From an uncultured Rikenellaceae bacterium (GTDB lineage Bacteria > Bacteroidota > Bacteroidia > Bacteroidales > Rikenellaceae), in the NCBI GenBank assembly GCA_910577285.1, contig CAJTLO010000006.1, positions 67,574 to 131,573 on the forward strand: a DNA stretch of 64,000 bases, in the 5' to 3' direction. Shown piece by piece: positions 1 through 8,653 of the stretch. The notes beneath the pieces are model-generated. The model was not told the DNA's origin. It made no database searches and saw only the letters and a list, made by a program, of their open reading frames with translations. Position 1 is the first letter of the stretch. Each line of letters begins with the position of its first letter. The position numbers and the translations under genes were made by a program.

Positions 1-135
1 CTATCCGTAGCGAAGGGGCGTGCGTGGAGCGGCAGCCCGGCGCACGGTTGCGGAGCAATTCGATCGAAGCAAATGTTGCCCTATCCGTAGCGAAGGGGCG
101 TGCGTGGAGCGGCAGCCCGGCGCACGGTTGCGGAG
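1..135. repeat. 80-bp tandem repeat at window edge
   Basis: Bases 1-55 recur exactly at 81-135, so the period is 80 with a different 25-base filler at 56-80. The left edge of the window cuts the array, so more copies may lie outside. Each copy carries a short inverted pair (cgtgcg/cgcacg). The array sits just upstream of the aminotransferase promoter. No coding meaning is evident, because 80 is not a multiple of three. Confidence 0.9.
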
Positions 136-221
136 AATCTATTCTTCCCCTGAGGAGTGTTCCATATTATTACCGAAACGGCGTGCGGGAGGGAAAATCG
201 AAACGGAATCGCCCCGTAAAG

Positions 222-253
222 TTTGTATCCAATAGAAATAGTTCCTAATTTTG
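222..253 (+). promoter_or_regulatory. Promoter of the aminotransferase gene
   Basis: TTTG at 222-225, 20 bases, then TAATTTTG at 246-253. This is a full match to the Bacteroidetes -33/-7 consensus. Transcription would begin near 260, giving a leader of about 16 nt. Confidence 0.75.
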
Positions 254-275
254 AAAAATCTAAAACTTTCATCTT

Positions 276-1589
276 ATGAAGAACACCCTCATAGACCCGT
301 CCGTCGTTCGGGCGGCCATGGAACAGTACGATGTCACGGATCTCAACGACGCATCCATAAGGCAGATAGGCGGAATGGTCAATACGATCGAGGAGCGCAG
401 CGGTCACTCTTTCGTCAGGCTGGAGATCGGCGTGCCGGGTCTTCCCCCGGAAAAGGTGGGCATTGCGGCCGAACATGCCGCGCTGGATGCCGGTGTCGCC
501 TCCATCTATCCGGAGATGCCCGGTATTCCCGAGCTCAAATACGAATCTTCCCGTTTTCTGAAGGCGTTCGTCGACGCCGATGTGTCGCCGGAAGGGTGTC
601 TGCCTACGGTAGGCTCCATGCAGGGCGCATACGCGGCCTTTACGCTCTGTTCGCAGATCGATCCCGCCCGGGACACCATCCTGTATATCGACCCCGGGTT
701 CTCGGTGCAGAAGACGCAGGCCGACGTGATCGGGGTGAAACGCGAGGCCTTCGACGTGTACGATTACCGTGCCGAGAAGCTGGGACCGAAGCTGGAGAGC
801 TACCTGGCCAAAGGCAACATCGCCGCCATCGTTTACTCCAACCCCAACAACCCCACGTGGATGTGTCTTTCGGACGAGGAGCTTCGGACCATCGGCGAGC
901 TGGCCACCAAATACGATACGATCGTCATCGAGGACCTCGCCTACATGGCGATGGATTTCCGTCGCGACCTGGGCAAGCCTTTCCAGCCGCCCTACCAGCC
1001 GAGCGTATCCAAATATACCGACAACTACATCATTCTGATGAGCGCCTCCAAGATTTTCAGCTATGCCGGCCAGCGTATCGCCGTGATGGCGATCTCCGAC
1101 GCGCTCTATAAGAGGCCCTATGAGGCGCTGGGCGAACGTTACGGCCTGGCCAAGTTCGGTCCGGCCATGTTGCAGCGCATCCTTTACTGCCTCTCTTCGG
1201 GGACGGCGCATACTACCCAGTATGCCCTGGCGGCCATGCTCAAGGCGGCCAACGACGGCGAACTCGATTTCGTGGAGGAGGTGAAGGAGTACGGCCGGCG
1301 TACCGAAAAGATGAAGGAGATTTTCGTGCGGAACGGATTCCATATCGTCTACGACCGTGACCTCGACCAGCCGTTGAGCGACGGATTCTTCTTTACGGTG
1401 GGGTACAGGGATGTCGAGGGCGGCGAACTGCTCCGCCGTTTGCTCCATTACGGTGTCAGCGCCATCGTGCTCTCGACCACCGGCAGCCTCCAGCAGGGGT
1501 TGAGGGTATGCTCCTCCACCATCAAGCCGCACCACTACGAGATGCTCGATCAGCGGTTGCGCATGTTCGACCAGGAGTACGGAAAGTAG
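276..1589 (+). CDS. PLP-dependent class I/II aminotransferase
   Basis: A 437-residue fold-type I PLP enzyme. Visible motifs are the cofactor-contact segment SNPNNPTW near residue 190 and the Schiff-base lysine region SASKIFSYAGQR near 255-266, so the active site looks intact. Members of this superfamily move an amino group from an amino acid to a 2-oxo acid. The substrate cannot be read from sequence. The start is set by the promoter at 222-253 and an A-rich leader. The gene is followed 114 bases later on the same strand by an ADP-forming acyl-CoA synthetase. Together they suggest an amino acid to oxo acid to acyl-CoA to acid plus ATP route (inference; the oxidoreductase step is not in the window). 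Confidence 0.9.
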   Translation: MKNTLIDPSVVRAAMEQYDVTDLNDASIRQIGGMVNTIEERSGHSFVRLEIGVPGLPPEKVGIAAEHAALDAGVASIYPEMPGIPELKYESSRFLKAFVDADVSPEGCLPTVGSMQGAYAAFTLCSQIDPARDTILYIDPGFSVQKTQADVIGVKREAFDVYDYRAEKLGPKLESYLAKGNIAAIVYSNPNNPTWMCLSDEELRTIGELATKYDTIVIEDLAYMAMDFRRDLGKPFQPPYQPSVSKYTDNYIILMSASKIFSYAGQRIAVMAISDALYKRPYEALGERYGLAKFGPAMLQRILYCLSSGTAHTTQYALAAMLKAANDGELDFVEEVKEYGRRTEKMKEIFVRNGFHIVYDRDLDQPLSDGFFFTVGYRDVEGGELLRRLLHYGVSAIVLSTTGSLQQGLRVCSSTIKPHHYEMLDQRLRMFDQEYGK

Positions 1590-1703
1590 AACGGGCCGCC
1601 CTGCCTCGGAGGAGAAGGGACCGGGGGCGGCGAGGTCGTCGTCGACCGGATTCGGCAGGGGCAGCGGCGCGGAGAACAGCGAATAATAAGAGATGCGATA
1701 ATT

Positions 1704-3761
1704 ATGATAAACGAGAAATTGTTCAATCCGTCCGGAGTCGTCGTGGTAGGCGGCTCGGACGATGTCAACAAGCCCGGCGGTGCGGTGTTGCGCAATCTGT
1801 TGCAGAGTCCTTTCAAGGGGCAGGCCTATGTGGTCAATCCCAAGGCCGACAGCGTGCAGGGCGTGAAGTCCTACCATGCGGTGGAGGAGCTGCCGCAGGT
1901 GGACTGCGCGATCATTGCCGTTGCCGCCAAGTTTTGCCTTCATGCGGTGGAGGTACTCGCCCGGGAGAAGGGGACCCGTGCATTCGTGATTCTTTCGGCC
2001 GGTTTCGGCGAGGAGAACGAAGAGGGTGCTGAGTTGGAACGCAGGATCGTGGAGGTGATCGACTCGGTGGGCGGTGCGCTGATCGGGCCCAACTGTACCG
2101 GTCTGCTCACCACGAACTACAACGGTTCGTTCACCTCGCCCGTCCCGCAGCTCGATCCCAAAGGAGTCGATTTCATATCCGGTTCGGGTGCCACGGCCAT
2201 CTTCATCGTGGATAACGGCATGCGGAAAGGGTTGAAATTCAATAGTGTGTGGTCGGTGGGCAATTCGGCGCAGATAGGCGTCGAGGAGGCCCTCGAATAC
2301 CTCGACGAGTCGTTCGATCCGGAGCATAGCTCGCGTATCAAACTTCTTTATATAGAGAGTATCGGCGATCCGCAGAAGTTTCTGCGTCACGCCTCGTCGC
2401 TGGTGCGCAAGGGGTGCCGCATCGCGGCCGTCAAGTCGGGCAGTTCCGAGGCCGGCGGACGTGCCGCCTCGTCGCACACGGGGGCGCTGGCCAGCCCCGA
2501 CGTTGCGGTGGATGCCCTGTTCCGCAAGGCGGGTATCGTGCGCTGCAACGGTCGTGAGGAGCTCACTACGGTGGCGGGAATCTTCATGTATCCGGAGCTC
2601 AAGGGGCGCAACATCGCGATCGTTACCCATGCGGGCGGTCCGGCCGTCATGCTGACCGATGCGCTCTCCAACGGCAAGATGGAGATTCCCCACATCGAGG
2701 GGCCGAAGGCCGCTGCGCTGCTGGAGAAGCTCTTTCCCGGTTCGTCGGTGGGCAATCCCATCGATTTCCTGGCGACGGGCACGGCGGAACAACTCGGACA
2801 CATCCTCGATGCGTGCGAGAACGATTTCGATCAGATCGACGGCATCGCGGTGATTTTCGGTACGCCGGGTCTTTTCCCGATCTACGACGTCTATGCGTTG
2901 CTGGCCGAGAAGATACGCACCTCCAAAAAACCGATATTCCCGATATTCCCCTCTTACGGCTGGGTGAAGGGCGAGATCGAGGAGTTCGTCCGCAACGGCG
3001 GCGTCTATTTCCCGGACGAAGTGCTCTTCGGCAATGCGCTCGCCAAGGTGTACAATACGCCGCGCGTGGAACCGGCCGATGCCGAGTTCCCGTGCGTGGA
3101 TGTGGAACGCATCCGAAGTGTTGTGAACGGTGCCGGCAACGGTTATCTTTCGCCCGACCGGATCCACGACCTGCTCGATGCGGCGGGAATCGCCCGTGCC
3201 AAGGAAGGAACGGCCGATAAGGAAGCCGATTGTCTGGAGCTGGCCCGCGAGATCGGGTTCCCGCTGGTGATGAAGGTCGTGGGCCCGGTGCACAAGTCCG
3301 ATGTGGGCGGCGTGGTGCTCAACGTGCGCGACGAGGAGACGGTCGTGCGCGAATTCCACCGCATGATGAAGATCAAGGATACCTATGCGGTGATGCTCGC
3401 CCAGCAGCTGCAAGGGACCGAGGTTTTCATCGGTGCCAAACGCGAGGGCGGTTTCGGCCATATCGTGATGTGCGGTCTGGGAGGCATCTTCATCGAAGTG
3501 CTGAAGGATGTGAACGTGGGACTCGCTCCCGTTTCGCCGGACCAGGCGCATGCGATGATACGCGGCCTGCGATCCTACGGGATCATACAGGGTGTCCGCG
3601 GACAGGAACCGGTCAATGAGGAGCGCCTGGCCGAGGCGATCGTGCGTGTGTCGATGCTGGTGAAGGCGGCGCCGGAGATTTTTGAAATGGACCTCAACCC
3701 GCTGTTGGGCAACCGCAGCGAGGTCGTTGCGGTGGACGCCCGCATACGAATCGAGAAATAG
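1704..3761 (+). CDS. ADP-forming acetate/acyl-CoA synthetase, fused alpha-beta
   Basis: A 685-residue protein with the layout of NDP-forming acyl-CoA synthetases: an N-terminal CoA-binding Rossmann domain (VVVVGGSDD near residue 10), a succinyl-CoA-ligase-like domain with the phosphohistidine loop ASSHTGALA near residues 255-263, and a C-terminal ATP-grasp domain (about 460-685, including LVMKVVGPVHKSDVGGV). The family converts acyl-CoA plus ADP and phosphate to acid, CoA and ATP, the energy-saving step of peptide fermentation. The alpha and beta parts are fused in one chain. It probably shares a transcript with the upstream aminotransferase. The acyl group used is unknown. Confidence 0.9.
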   Translation: MINEKLFNPSGVVVVGGSDDVNKPGGAVLRNLLQSPFKGQAYVVNPKADSVQGVKSYHAVEELPQVDCAIIAVAAKFCLHAVEVLAREKGTRAFVILSAGFGEENEEGAELERRIVEVIDSVGGALIGPNCTGLLTTNYNGSFTSPVPQLDPKGVDFISGSGATAIFIVDNGMRKGLKFNSVWSVGNSAQIGVEEALEYLDESFDPEHSSRIKLLYIESIGDPQKFLRHASSLVRKGCRIAAVKSGSSEAGGRAASSHTGALASPDVAVDALFRKAGIVRCNGREELTTVAGIFMYPELKGRNIAIVTHAGGPAVMLTDALSNGKMEIPHIEGPKAAALLEKLFPGSSVGNPIDFLATGTAEQLGHILDACENDFDQIDGIAVIFGTPGLFPIYDVYALLAEKIRTSKKPIFPIFPSYGWVKGEIEEFVRNGGVYFPDEVLFGNALAKVYNTPRVEPADAEFPCVDVERIRSVVNGAGNGYLSPDRIHDLLDAAGIARAKEGTADKEADCLELAREIGFPLVMKVVGPVHKSDVGGVVLNVRDEETVVREFHRMMKIKDTYAVMLAQQLQGTEVFIGAKREGGFGHIVMCGLGGIFIEVLKDVNVGLAPVSPDQAHAMIRGLRSYGIIQGVRGQEPVNEERLAEAIVRVSMLVKAAPEIFEMDLNPLLGNRSEVVAVDARIRIEK

Positions 3762-3783
3762 GGACCGGAACATCCCGATGTGT

Positions 3784-3818
3784 CGACCGGGCCGCCTTCC
3801 TGCAAGGCGGCCCGGTCG
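3784..3818. terminator. Long hairpin after the acyl-CoA synthetase gene
   Basis: A perfect 15-bp stem (3784-3798 with 3804-3818) around a 5-base loop, without a T-run. It lies 22 bases after the stop codon and is a terminator or 3'-end stabiliser. Confidence 0.5.
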
Positions 3819-4066
3819 TTCGTATGGGGGGGAGAAGCGGAGGAGGTCGGGATGCGCTTTGCGGTGCGCGGAGGGGGCGGTGTGCGGTACCGTACCCCGG
3901 CGAATTCTCGTCGGGAAAGGGCTTGCGGCCGTGGCTTGAGTTTTGCAGTACCAGCCACGGTGCCCGGAAGGCGGGGAGCGCTGCGGCGACGGTGCGGGCC
4001 TCCTTTCGGCGGAGCGGTATCGAATGCCGGTCCGACCTGATTTATTTACTGATTAAAACAAGATGT
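3819..4066. other. Gene-free leader of oleate hydratase
   Basis: GC-rich sequence without a credible gene. The hydratase frame stays open through it, but the encoded residues are Arg/Gly-rich and unlike the family N-terminus. No clear consensus promoter was seen; the last 30 bases turn AT-rich. Confidence 0.6.
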
Positions 4067-5836
4067 ATGTATTACAGCAATGGTAATTACGAGGCGTTCG
4101 CAAGACCGAAGAAACCTCAGGGAGTGGAAAACAAATCGGCCTATCTGATCGGTTCGGGATTGGCGTCGCTTTCGGCGGCCCTGTTTCTGGTGCGCGATGC
4201 CCGGATGCCGGGCGAGAAGATTCGCATCCTCGAGGAGCTGGAGCTGCCCGGCGGCAGTCTCGACGGTATTTTCGATAACACCCGCGGGTATATCATGCGC
4301 GGAGGGCGCGAGATGGAGAATCATTTCGAGTGCCTGTGGGATCTCTTCCGGTCGGTTCCCTCGCTCGAAGTGGAGGACGCCTCGGTGCTCGACGAATTCT
4401 ATTGGCTCAACAAGGAAGACCCCAACTACTCGAAAATGCGTGTGACCGAGCGGCGCGGCAAGTCGGCCCATACCGACGGCAAGTTCACCCTCACCGACCG
4501 TGCCGCCGAGGAGATCGCGCGGTTGTTCCTCACCGCCGAGGAGGAGCTCGACGACAAACGGATTTCGGACGTCTTCTCCGAGGAGTTTTTCCAGTCCAAT
4601 TTCTGGCTCTACTGGCGGACGATGTTCGCCTTCGAGGAGTGGCACAGCGCCATGGAGATGCGGCGTTACATCGCCCGTTTCATCCACCACATCGGCGGGC
4701 TTCCCGACCTGTCGGCCCTCAAGTTCACCCGTTACAACCAGTACGAGTCGCTGGTACTGCCGCTCGTCAGGTACCTCGAGTCGAAAGGGGTGCGCTTCGA
4801 ATACGGCGTGCAGGTGAAGAACGTGGTGGTCGGCCGGGAGAACGGCAAGAAGACCGCCACGCAGATTCTCTACGAGAAGAACGGCCGGCCGGGGGCGATC
4901 GACCTCACGGAGAACGACCTGGTGTTCGTCACGAACGGGAGCATTACGGAGAACTCCACCTACGGCGACCAGCGTACCGTTCCGGTGCTCGATGCCTCTC
5001 TGGGAGGTAGCTGGAGTCTCTGGAAGAATATCGCCGTGCAGGACCCGGCCTTCGGCAATCCCGAGAAGTTCTGCGGCAACATCGCGGAGTCGAATTTCGT
5101 GTCGGCTACGCTGACCACCCTCGACGGGCGTATTCCTCCCTACATCGAGCGGATATGTCAGCGCGACCCCTTCGCAGGCAAGGTGGTGACGGGCGGTATC
5201 GTTTCCGTCAGGGATTCGTCGTGGCTGATGAGCTGGACGCTGAACCGTCAGCCTCAGTTCCGCAAGCAGTCGGGTAACGAACTCGTCGTGTGGATATACG
5301 GCCTCTTTTCCGACCGGCCGGGCGATTACGTGAAAAAGCCCATGAAGGAGTGTACCGGCATTGAGATCGCCCAGGAGTGGCTCTATCACATCGGGGTGCC
5401 CTTGACCGAGATACGTGAACTGGCGGTCGATTCGGCCAATACCGTTCCCTGCATGATGCCCTATGTCATGTCCTACTTCATGCCGCGTGCGCTGGGCGAC
5501 CGGCCGGCGGTGGTGCCCGAAGGCTCCGTGAACCTCGCGTTCATCGGCAACTTCGCCGAAACTCCGAGGGATACGGTCTTCACGACGGAGTATTCCGTGC
5601 GGACGGCCATGGAGGCGGTCTATACGTTGCTGGACGTGGATCGCGGTGTGCCGGAGGTGTTCGCCTCCTGCTACGACGTGCGCATGCTGATGAATTCGGC
5701 TTCGCGCATGATGGATGGCCGGAAGCTGGCCGACATCAAGGTGCCTTTCATCGTCAGGCAGTTGGAGAAACGCGCCGTGGAGAAGAGCAAGGGTACCGTC
5801 ATCTACGAGATGCTGAAGGAGTACGGGCTGATATGA
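4067..5836 (+). CDS. ohyA: Oleate hydratase (FAD-dependent fatty acid double-bond hydratase)
   Basis: A 589-residue protein of the family once called myosin-cross-reactive antigen. It adds water to cis double bonds of free fatty acids, for example oleate to 10-hydroxystearate, with FAD as a structural cofactor. The FAD-binding turn GSGLASLSAALFL lies near residues 25-37, followed by ELPGGSLDG and an RGGREMENHFECLWDL stretch typical of the family. The start at 4067 is chosen because the product then begins MYYSNGNYEAF, as relatives do, and follows an AT-rich leader. The length matches full-size members. Its likely role is detoxifying unsaturated fatty acids from diet or host (family knowledge). 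It stands alone and ends at a strong terminator. Confidence 0.95.
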   Translation: MYYSNGNYEAFARPKKPQGVENKSAYLIGSGLASLSAALFLVRDARMPGEKIRILEELELPGGSLDGIFDNTRGYIMRGGREMENHFECLWDLFRSVPSLEVEDASVLDEFYWLNKEDPNYSKMRVTERRGKSAHTDGKFTLTDRAAEEIARLFLTAEEELDDKRISDVFSEEFFQSNFWLYWRTMFAFEEWHSAMEMRRYIARFIHHIGGLPDLSALKFTRYNQYESLVLPLVRYLESKGVRFEYGVQVKNVVVGRENGKKTATQILYEKNGRPGAIDLTENDLVFVTNGSITENSTYGDQRTVPVLDASLGGSWSLWKNIAVQDPAFGNPEKFCGNIAESNFVSATLTTLDGRIPPYIERICQRDPFAGKVVTGGIVSVRDSSWLMSWTLNRQPQFRKQSGNELVVWIYGLFSDRPGDYVKKPMKECTGIEIAQEWLYHIGVPLTEIRELAVDSANTVPCMMPYVMSYFMPRALGDRPAVVPEGSVNLAFIGNFAETPRDTVFTTEYSVRTAMEAVYTLLDVDRGVPEVFASCYDVRMLMNSASRMMDGRKLADIKVPFIVRQLEKRAVEKSKGTVIYEMLKEYGLI

Positions 5837-5857
5837 GGCCCGCAGCGGCGGAAACGG

Positions 5858-5890
5858 TTACGGCGGGCGAATTGCCCGCCGTAATTTTTT
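5858..5890 (+). terminator. Rho-independent terminator of ohyA
   Basis: An 11-bp perfect stem (5858-5868 with 5874-5884) and a run of six T at 5885-5890. Confidence 0.9.
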
Positions 5891-5962
5891 CGTTGCCATG
5901 GTGAGCGCCATTCCCTGCGCACTCCCTGCGCCGGTCGTCCGCCGGGAATGTGCGGCGCAGGC

Positions 5963-7249
5963 TTACAGCGAAGCTTGAGGGGAGGGGGTGTCGTACTGGA
6001 CGATCACTTTGTCGATGCGGGCGCCGTCCATATCGACTATTTCGAGTCGGAAGCTCTCCCAGGAGAGCTTTTCGCCGGTGGCGGGGATGTGTTTGAGCAG
6101 GTCGAGGATGAGACCGCTCAGGGTGTTGTGGCCGTGGTCGCGGTAGAGCTCTTCCCGGTCGAAGTGGGCCAGGAAGTCGTAGAACGGACACTGTCCGTCC
6201 ACCAGCCAACTGCCGTCTTCGCGCCGTACCATCTCCGTCTCGCCGTCCTCGTCGGGCACCTCGCCCACCAGGGCCTCCATCATGTCGCGGAGCGTCACGA
6301 TGCCCGTCACGTCGCCGAATTCGTCGATTACCAGACCGTAGGCCGAGTTGGTGCGTTTGAACTCTTCCAGCGCTTCGTAGACGTTCTGATTTTCGGGCAG
6401 GCAGTTGGCCGGCTTCAGGATGGGCGAAAGGCGGAAGTCGGGACGGCGGATGTTGCCGAAAAGGTCTTTCAGGTGTACCGCTCCGGCCAGGTCGCCCGTT
6501 CCGCCCGCCGATACGGGATAGACGTCGTGCATGTCGGCGCATACCTTTTGCAGGATCTCGTCGGCGGAGTCGTTCGTGTCGAGCCACACCAGTTCGCTGC
6601 GATGCGTCATGATGGATGCCACGTCGCGGTCGCCCAGGCTGAAGACGCGACCTACGATGTCGTGCTCGACGGCCTGTACCTCCCCCGTATCCATGCCTTC
6701 GCGCACGATGGCTTTTATCTCCTCTTCCGTTACCTTGTTCTCTCCCTCGCGAAGGCCCAGTGTCCGGGTGACGAGCGCCGTGCTGCGGGAGAGGAGCCAC
6801 ACCAGCGGGGCCGCCAGAATCGAGAGCGCTTTCATGGGCCTGGCCACGGCCATCGCCACTTTTTCCGACGCGGCCATGCCGATTCGTTTCGGGACGAGTT
6901 CTCCGAAGATGAGTGTCAAGTAGGTAACCGTGATCACGATGATGGTCTTGGCGATGCCGAAGGAGTAGGGAGCTAGTATCTCCACGCGGGCGATGACTAC
7001 CGCGACGTCGGCGGCGAACGCTTCGCCCGAGTAGAGGCCGGTGAGGATACCGATCAGGGTGATCCCGATCTGGATGGTGGAGAGGAATCGGTCGGGTTCG
7101 CCGGCGAGTGCCACCGCTGCGCGTGCGTTTCGGTTGCCGCCGCGTGCTTCGGCCTCCAGCCGCGAGCGGCGGGCCGATACCAGGGCGATTTCCGACATCG
7201 AGAGAATTCCGTTGAGTACGATCAACACGAGGATGATAACGATTTCCAT
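5963..7249 (-). CDS. CNNM/CorC-family transporter with CBS pair
   Basis: A 428-residue membrane protein. Residues 1-190 hold the hydrophobic DUF21/CNNM domain (start MEIVIILVLIVLNGILSMSE; then STIQIGITLIGILTG), residues about 200-330 a CBS pair, and the last 90 residues the CorC/HlyC C-terminal domain (VDGQCPFYDFL... SGLILDLL). The family exports or regulates magnesium and other divalent cations at the inner membrane; the 'hemolysin' name is historical. The start at 7249 is preferred because it places the first membrane helix at the N-terminus; longer frames add polar, low-complexity residues. It is a single gene, with xerD upstream on the same strand 354 bases away. Confidence 0.9.
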   Translation of the reverse strand: MEIVIILVLIVLNGILSMSEIALVSARRSRLEAEARGGNRNARAAVALAGEPDRFLSTIQIGITLIGILTGLYSGEAFAADVAVVIARVEILAPYSFGIAKTIIVITVTYLTLIFGELVPKRIGMAASEKVAMAVARPMKALSILAAPLVWLLSRSTALVTRTLGLREGENKVTEEEIKAIVREGMDTGEVQAVEHDIVGRVFSLGDRDVASIMTHRSELVWLDTNDSADEILQKVCADMHDVYPVSAGGTGDLAGAVHLKDLFGNIRRPDFRLSPILKPANCLPENQNVYEALEEFKRTNSAYGLVIDEFGDVTGIVTLRDMMEALVGEVPDEDGETEMVRREDGSWLVDGQCPFYDFLAHFDREELYRDHGHNTLSGLILDLLKHIPATGEKLSWESFRLEIVDMDGARIDKVIVQYDTPSPQASL

Positions 7250-7603
7250 AGATCGAAAAAGATGAATATGCGGTTTGGTTCCTGCCTTCATCGGACAGGA
7301 GTATGAAGCGTATGCGCAAAACCGGTGCCGCAGCGGGGAGCGTGCGGTCGAAGGAGCGAAATGTTTTTTTTGCGATCCTTCATTATTATTGGAAGATACG
7401 CTCTTGCAACCGCTCTTTTTTCGGACGGATCGTTCCCTCCGGCACCGGGCTGAATCTTCTGCGGGTGCTGAGGGGAGCGGCGGCATACGGCGGCGCTCTT
7501 TGCAGGAGGGGGAGTACCGCACCGGGCTCCGTGCGGTGTCCTGTCTTTCGGGTGGGAGCGTGTGTCGGCAGTGGTGGCGTCCCCGCCGGACGGGAGAGAG
7601 GCG
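7250..7603. other. Intergenic stretch between xerD and the CorC-like gene
   Basis: No gene seen. It contains a run of eight T on the plus strand near 7364-7371 and a small 7-bp hairpin (7516-7522 with 7531-7537), but no consensus promoter and no convincing terminator for xerD. Confidence 0.5.
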
Positions 7604-8530
7604 TTATCGTTTCCGGTAGCGTTTGCCGAGCGGATGGTACTCGTTCACGGCCTTGTGCAGATGGCCGGTGTCGAGGTGGGTGTAGATTTCGGTCGTGGAG
7701 ATGGATTCGTGTCCGAGGAGCTCCTGTACCTGGCGGATGTTGGCGCCCCCTTGCAGCAGGTGGGTGGCGAAGCTGTGGCGGAAAGTGTGCGGACTTATCT
7801 CCTTGTCGATTCCGGCGGTGGTCGCGGCCTCCTTGACGGCATTGAATACCATCACGCGCGACAGCTTCCGTCCCTGTCGGTTGAGGAAGAGCGTGTCGGA
7901 GGATTTTTCGTCGGCAGGCTGTTCGCGGTATTCGCGCAGATAGGTCTCCACCTGGGCCCGGCACCCGGCGCCGATCGGTACGAGGCGCTGTTTGCTCCCT
8001 TTGCCCAGTACGCGGATGAACCCCTCCTCGAAGAAGAGGTCCGAGATGCGCAGGGAGGTCAGCTCGGAAACGCGCAATCCGCAACTGTAGAGCATTTCGA
8101 TCATCGTCCGGTTGCGGTACCCGTGCCGGGTCGACACGTCGATCGCATCGAGGATGGCGTCGATCTCCTCGACGCTGAGCGTGTCGGGCAGGTAGTGGCC
8201 GGTTTTGGGCCGGTCCACGAACTCGGTGGGTGATTTCTCCAGCAGGTCCGTGCGCACCAGGAAATCGAAAAAGCTGCTCACCCCGCTCAAGGTCCGGTTC
8301 TGCGTACTCTTTTCGGTACCCGCCTCGAAGAGCGAGGTCAGGAACTCCTCCACCGCCGCGGCATCCACCTCGAGGGGGGAGATTCCGTAGCGTTCCGTCA
8401 CGAAACGGCTGAAACGGTTCAGGTCGCGCATGTAGGACTCCACCGTGTTGTCGGCCAGTCCCCGTTCGAGCCGGATGTAGGTGCGGTATTTGGCGGAGTA
8501 GTTCTCCCACTCCCGCTCTGCCTGTGTCAT
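7604..8530 (-). CDS. xerD: Tyrosine recombinase XerD
   Basis: A 308-residue site-specific tyrosine recombinase, the usual XerD length. The N-terminal SAM-like DNA-binding domain covers residues 8-95. The catalytic domain carries the full set of active residues: Arg153 (GLRVSEL), Lys177 (GKGSKQR), His248 and Arg251 (PHTFRHSFATHLL), His274 (LLGHESI) and the nucleophile Tyr283 (TTEIYTH). XerC/XerD resolve chromosome dimers at dif during division. There is no cargo, att-like repeat or phage gene nearby, so the chromosomal housekeeping role is favoured over an integrase. It is divergent from prmA with a 123-base gap. Confidence 0.9.
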   Translation of the reverse strand: MTQAEREWENYSAKYRTYIRLERGLADNTVESYMRDLNRFSRFVTERYGISPLEVDAAAVEEFLTSLFEAGTEKSTQNRTLSGVSSFFDFLVRTDLLEKSPTEFVDRPKTGHYLPDTLSVEEIDAILDAIDVSTRHGYRNRTMIEMLYSCGLRVSELTSLRISDLFFEEGFIRVLGKGSKQRLVPIGAGCRAQVETYLREYREQPADEKSSDTLFLNRQGRKLSRVMVFNAVKEAATTAGIDKEISPHTFRHSFATHLLQGGANIRQVQELLGHESISTTEIYTHLDTGHLHKAVNEYHPLGKRYRKR

Positions 8531-8602
8531 TCGGATGGCGGAGGTTTGGGTGCGATGCGTCGGCGGTGTGGCCGGCGGATGCGGGATTGACGTAAATATG
8601 GT

Positions 8603-8610
8603 TATCTTTG
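8603..8610 (+). promoter_or_regulatory. -7 box for prmA
   Basis: TATCTTTG matches TAnnTTTG 43 bases before the prmA start. No good -33 element was found at the usual distance. Confidence 0.5.
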
Positions 8611-8653
8611 GCGCTAAGATACGAACTGTTTCGGACTTTATTCCTTATGCGAT

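Noticed and set aside
81..3773. A 1230-codon open frame on the minus strand
   Set aside because: It is antisense to two clear enzymes, His/Arg-rich, and has no domain. Strong GC codon bias of the real genes keeps the opposite frame open.
3824..4066. An 81-residue N-terminal extension of oleate hydratase
   Set aside because: The residues are Arg/Gly-rich and unlike the family; the ATG at 4067 gives the normal N-terminus.
7604..8530. XerD-like gene as an integrase of a mobile element
   Set aside because: Standard XerD length, no att-like repeats, tRNA target or phage or conjugation genes nearby.
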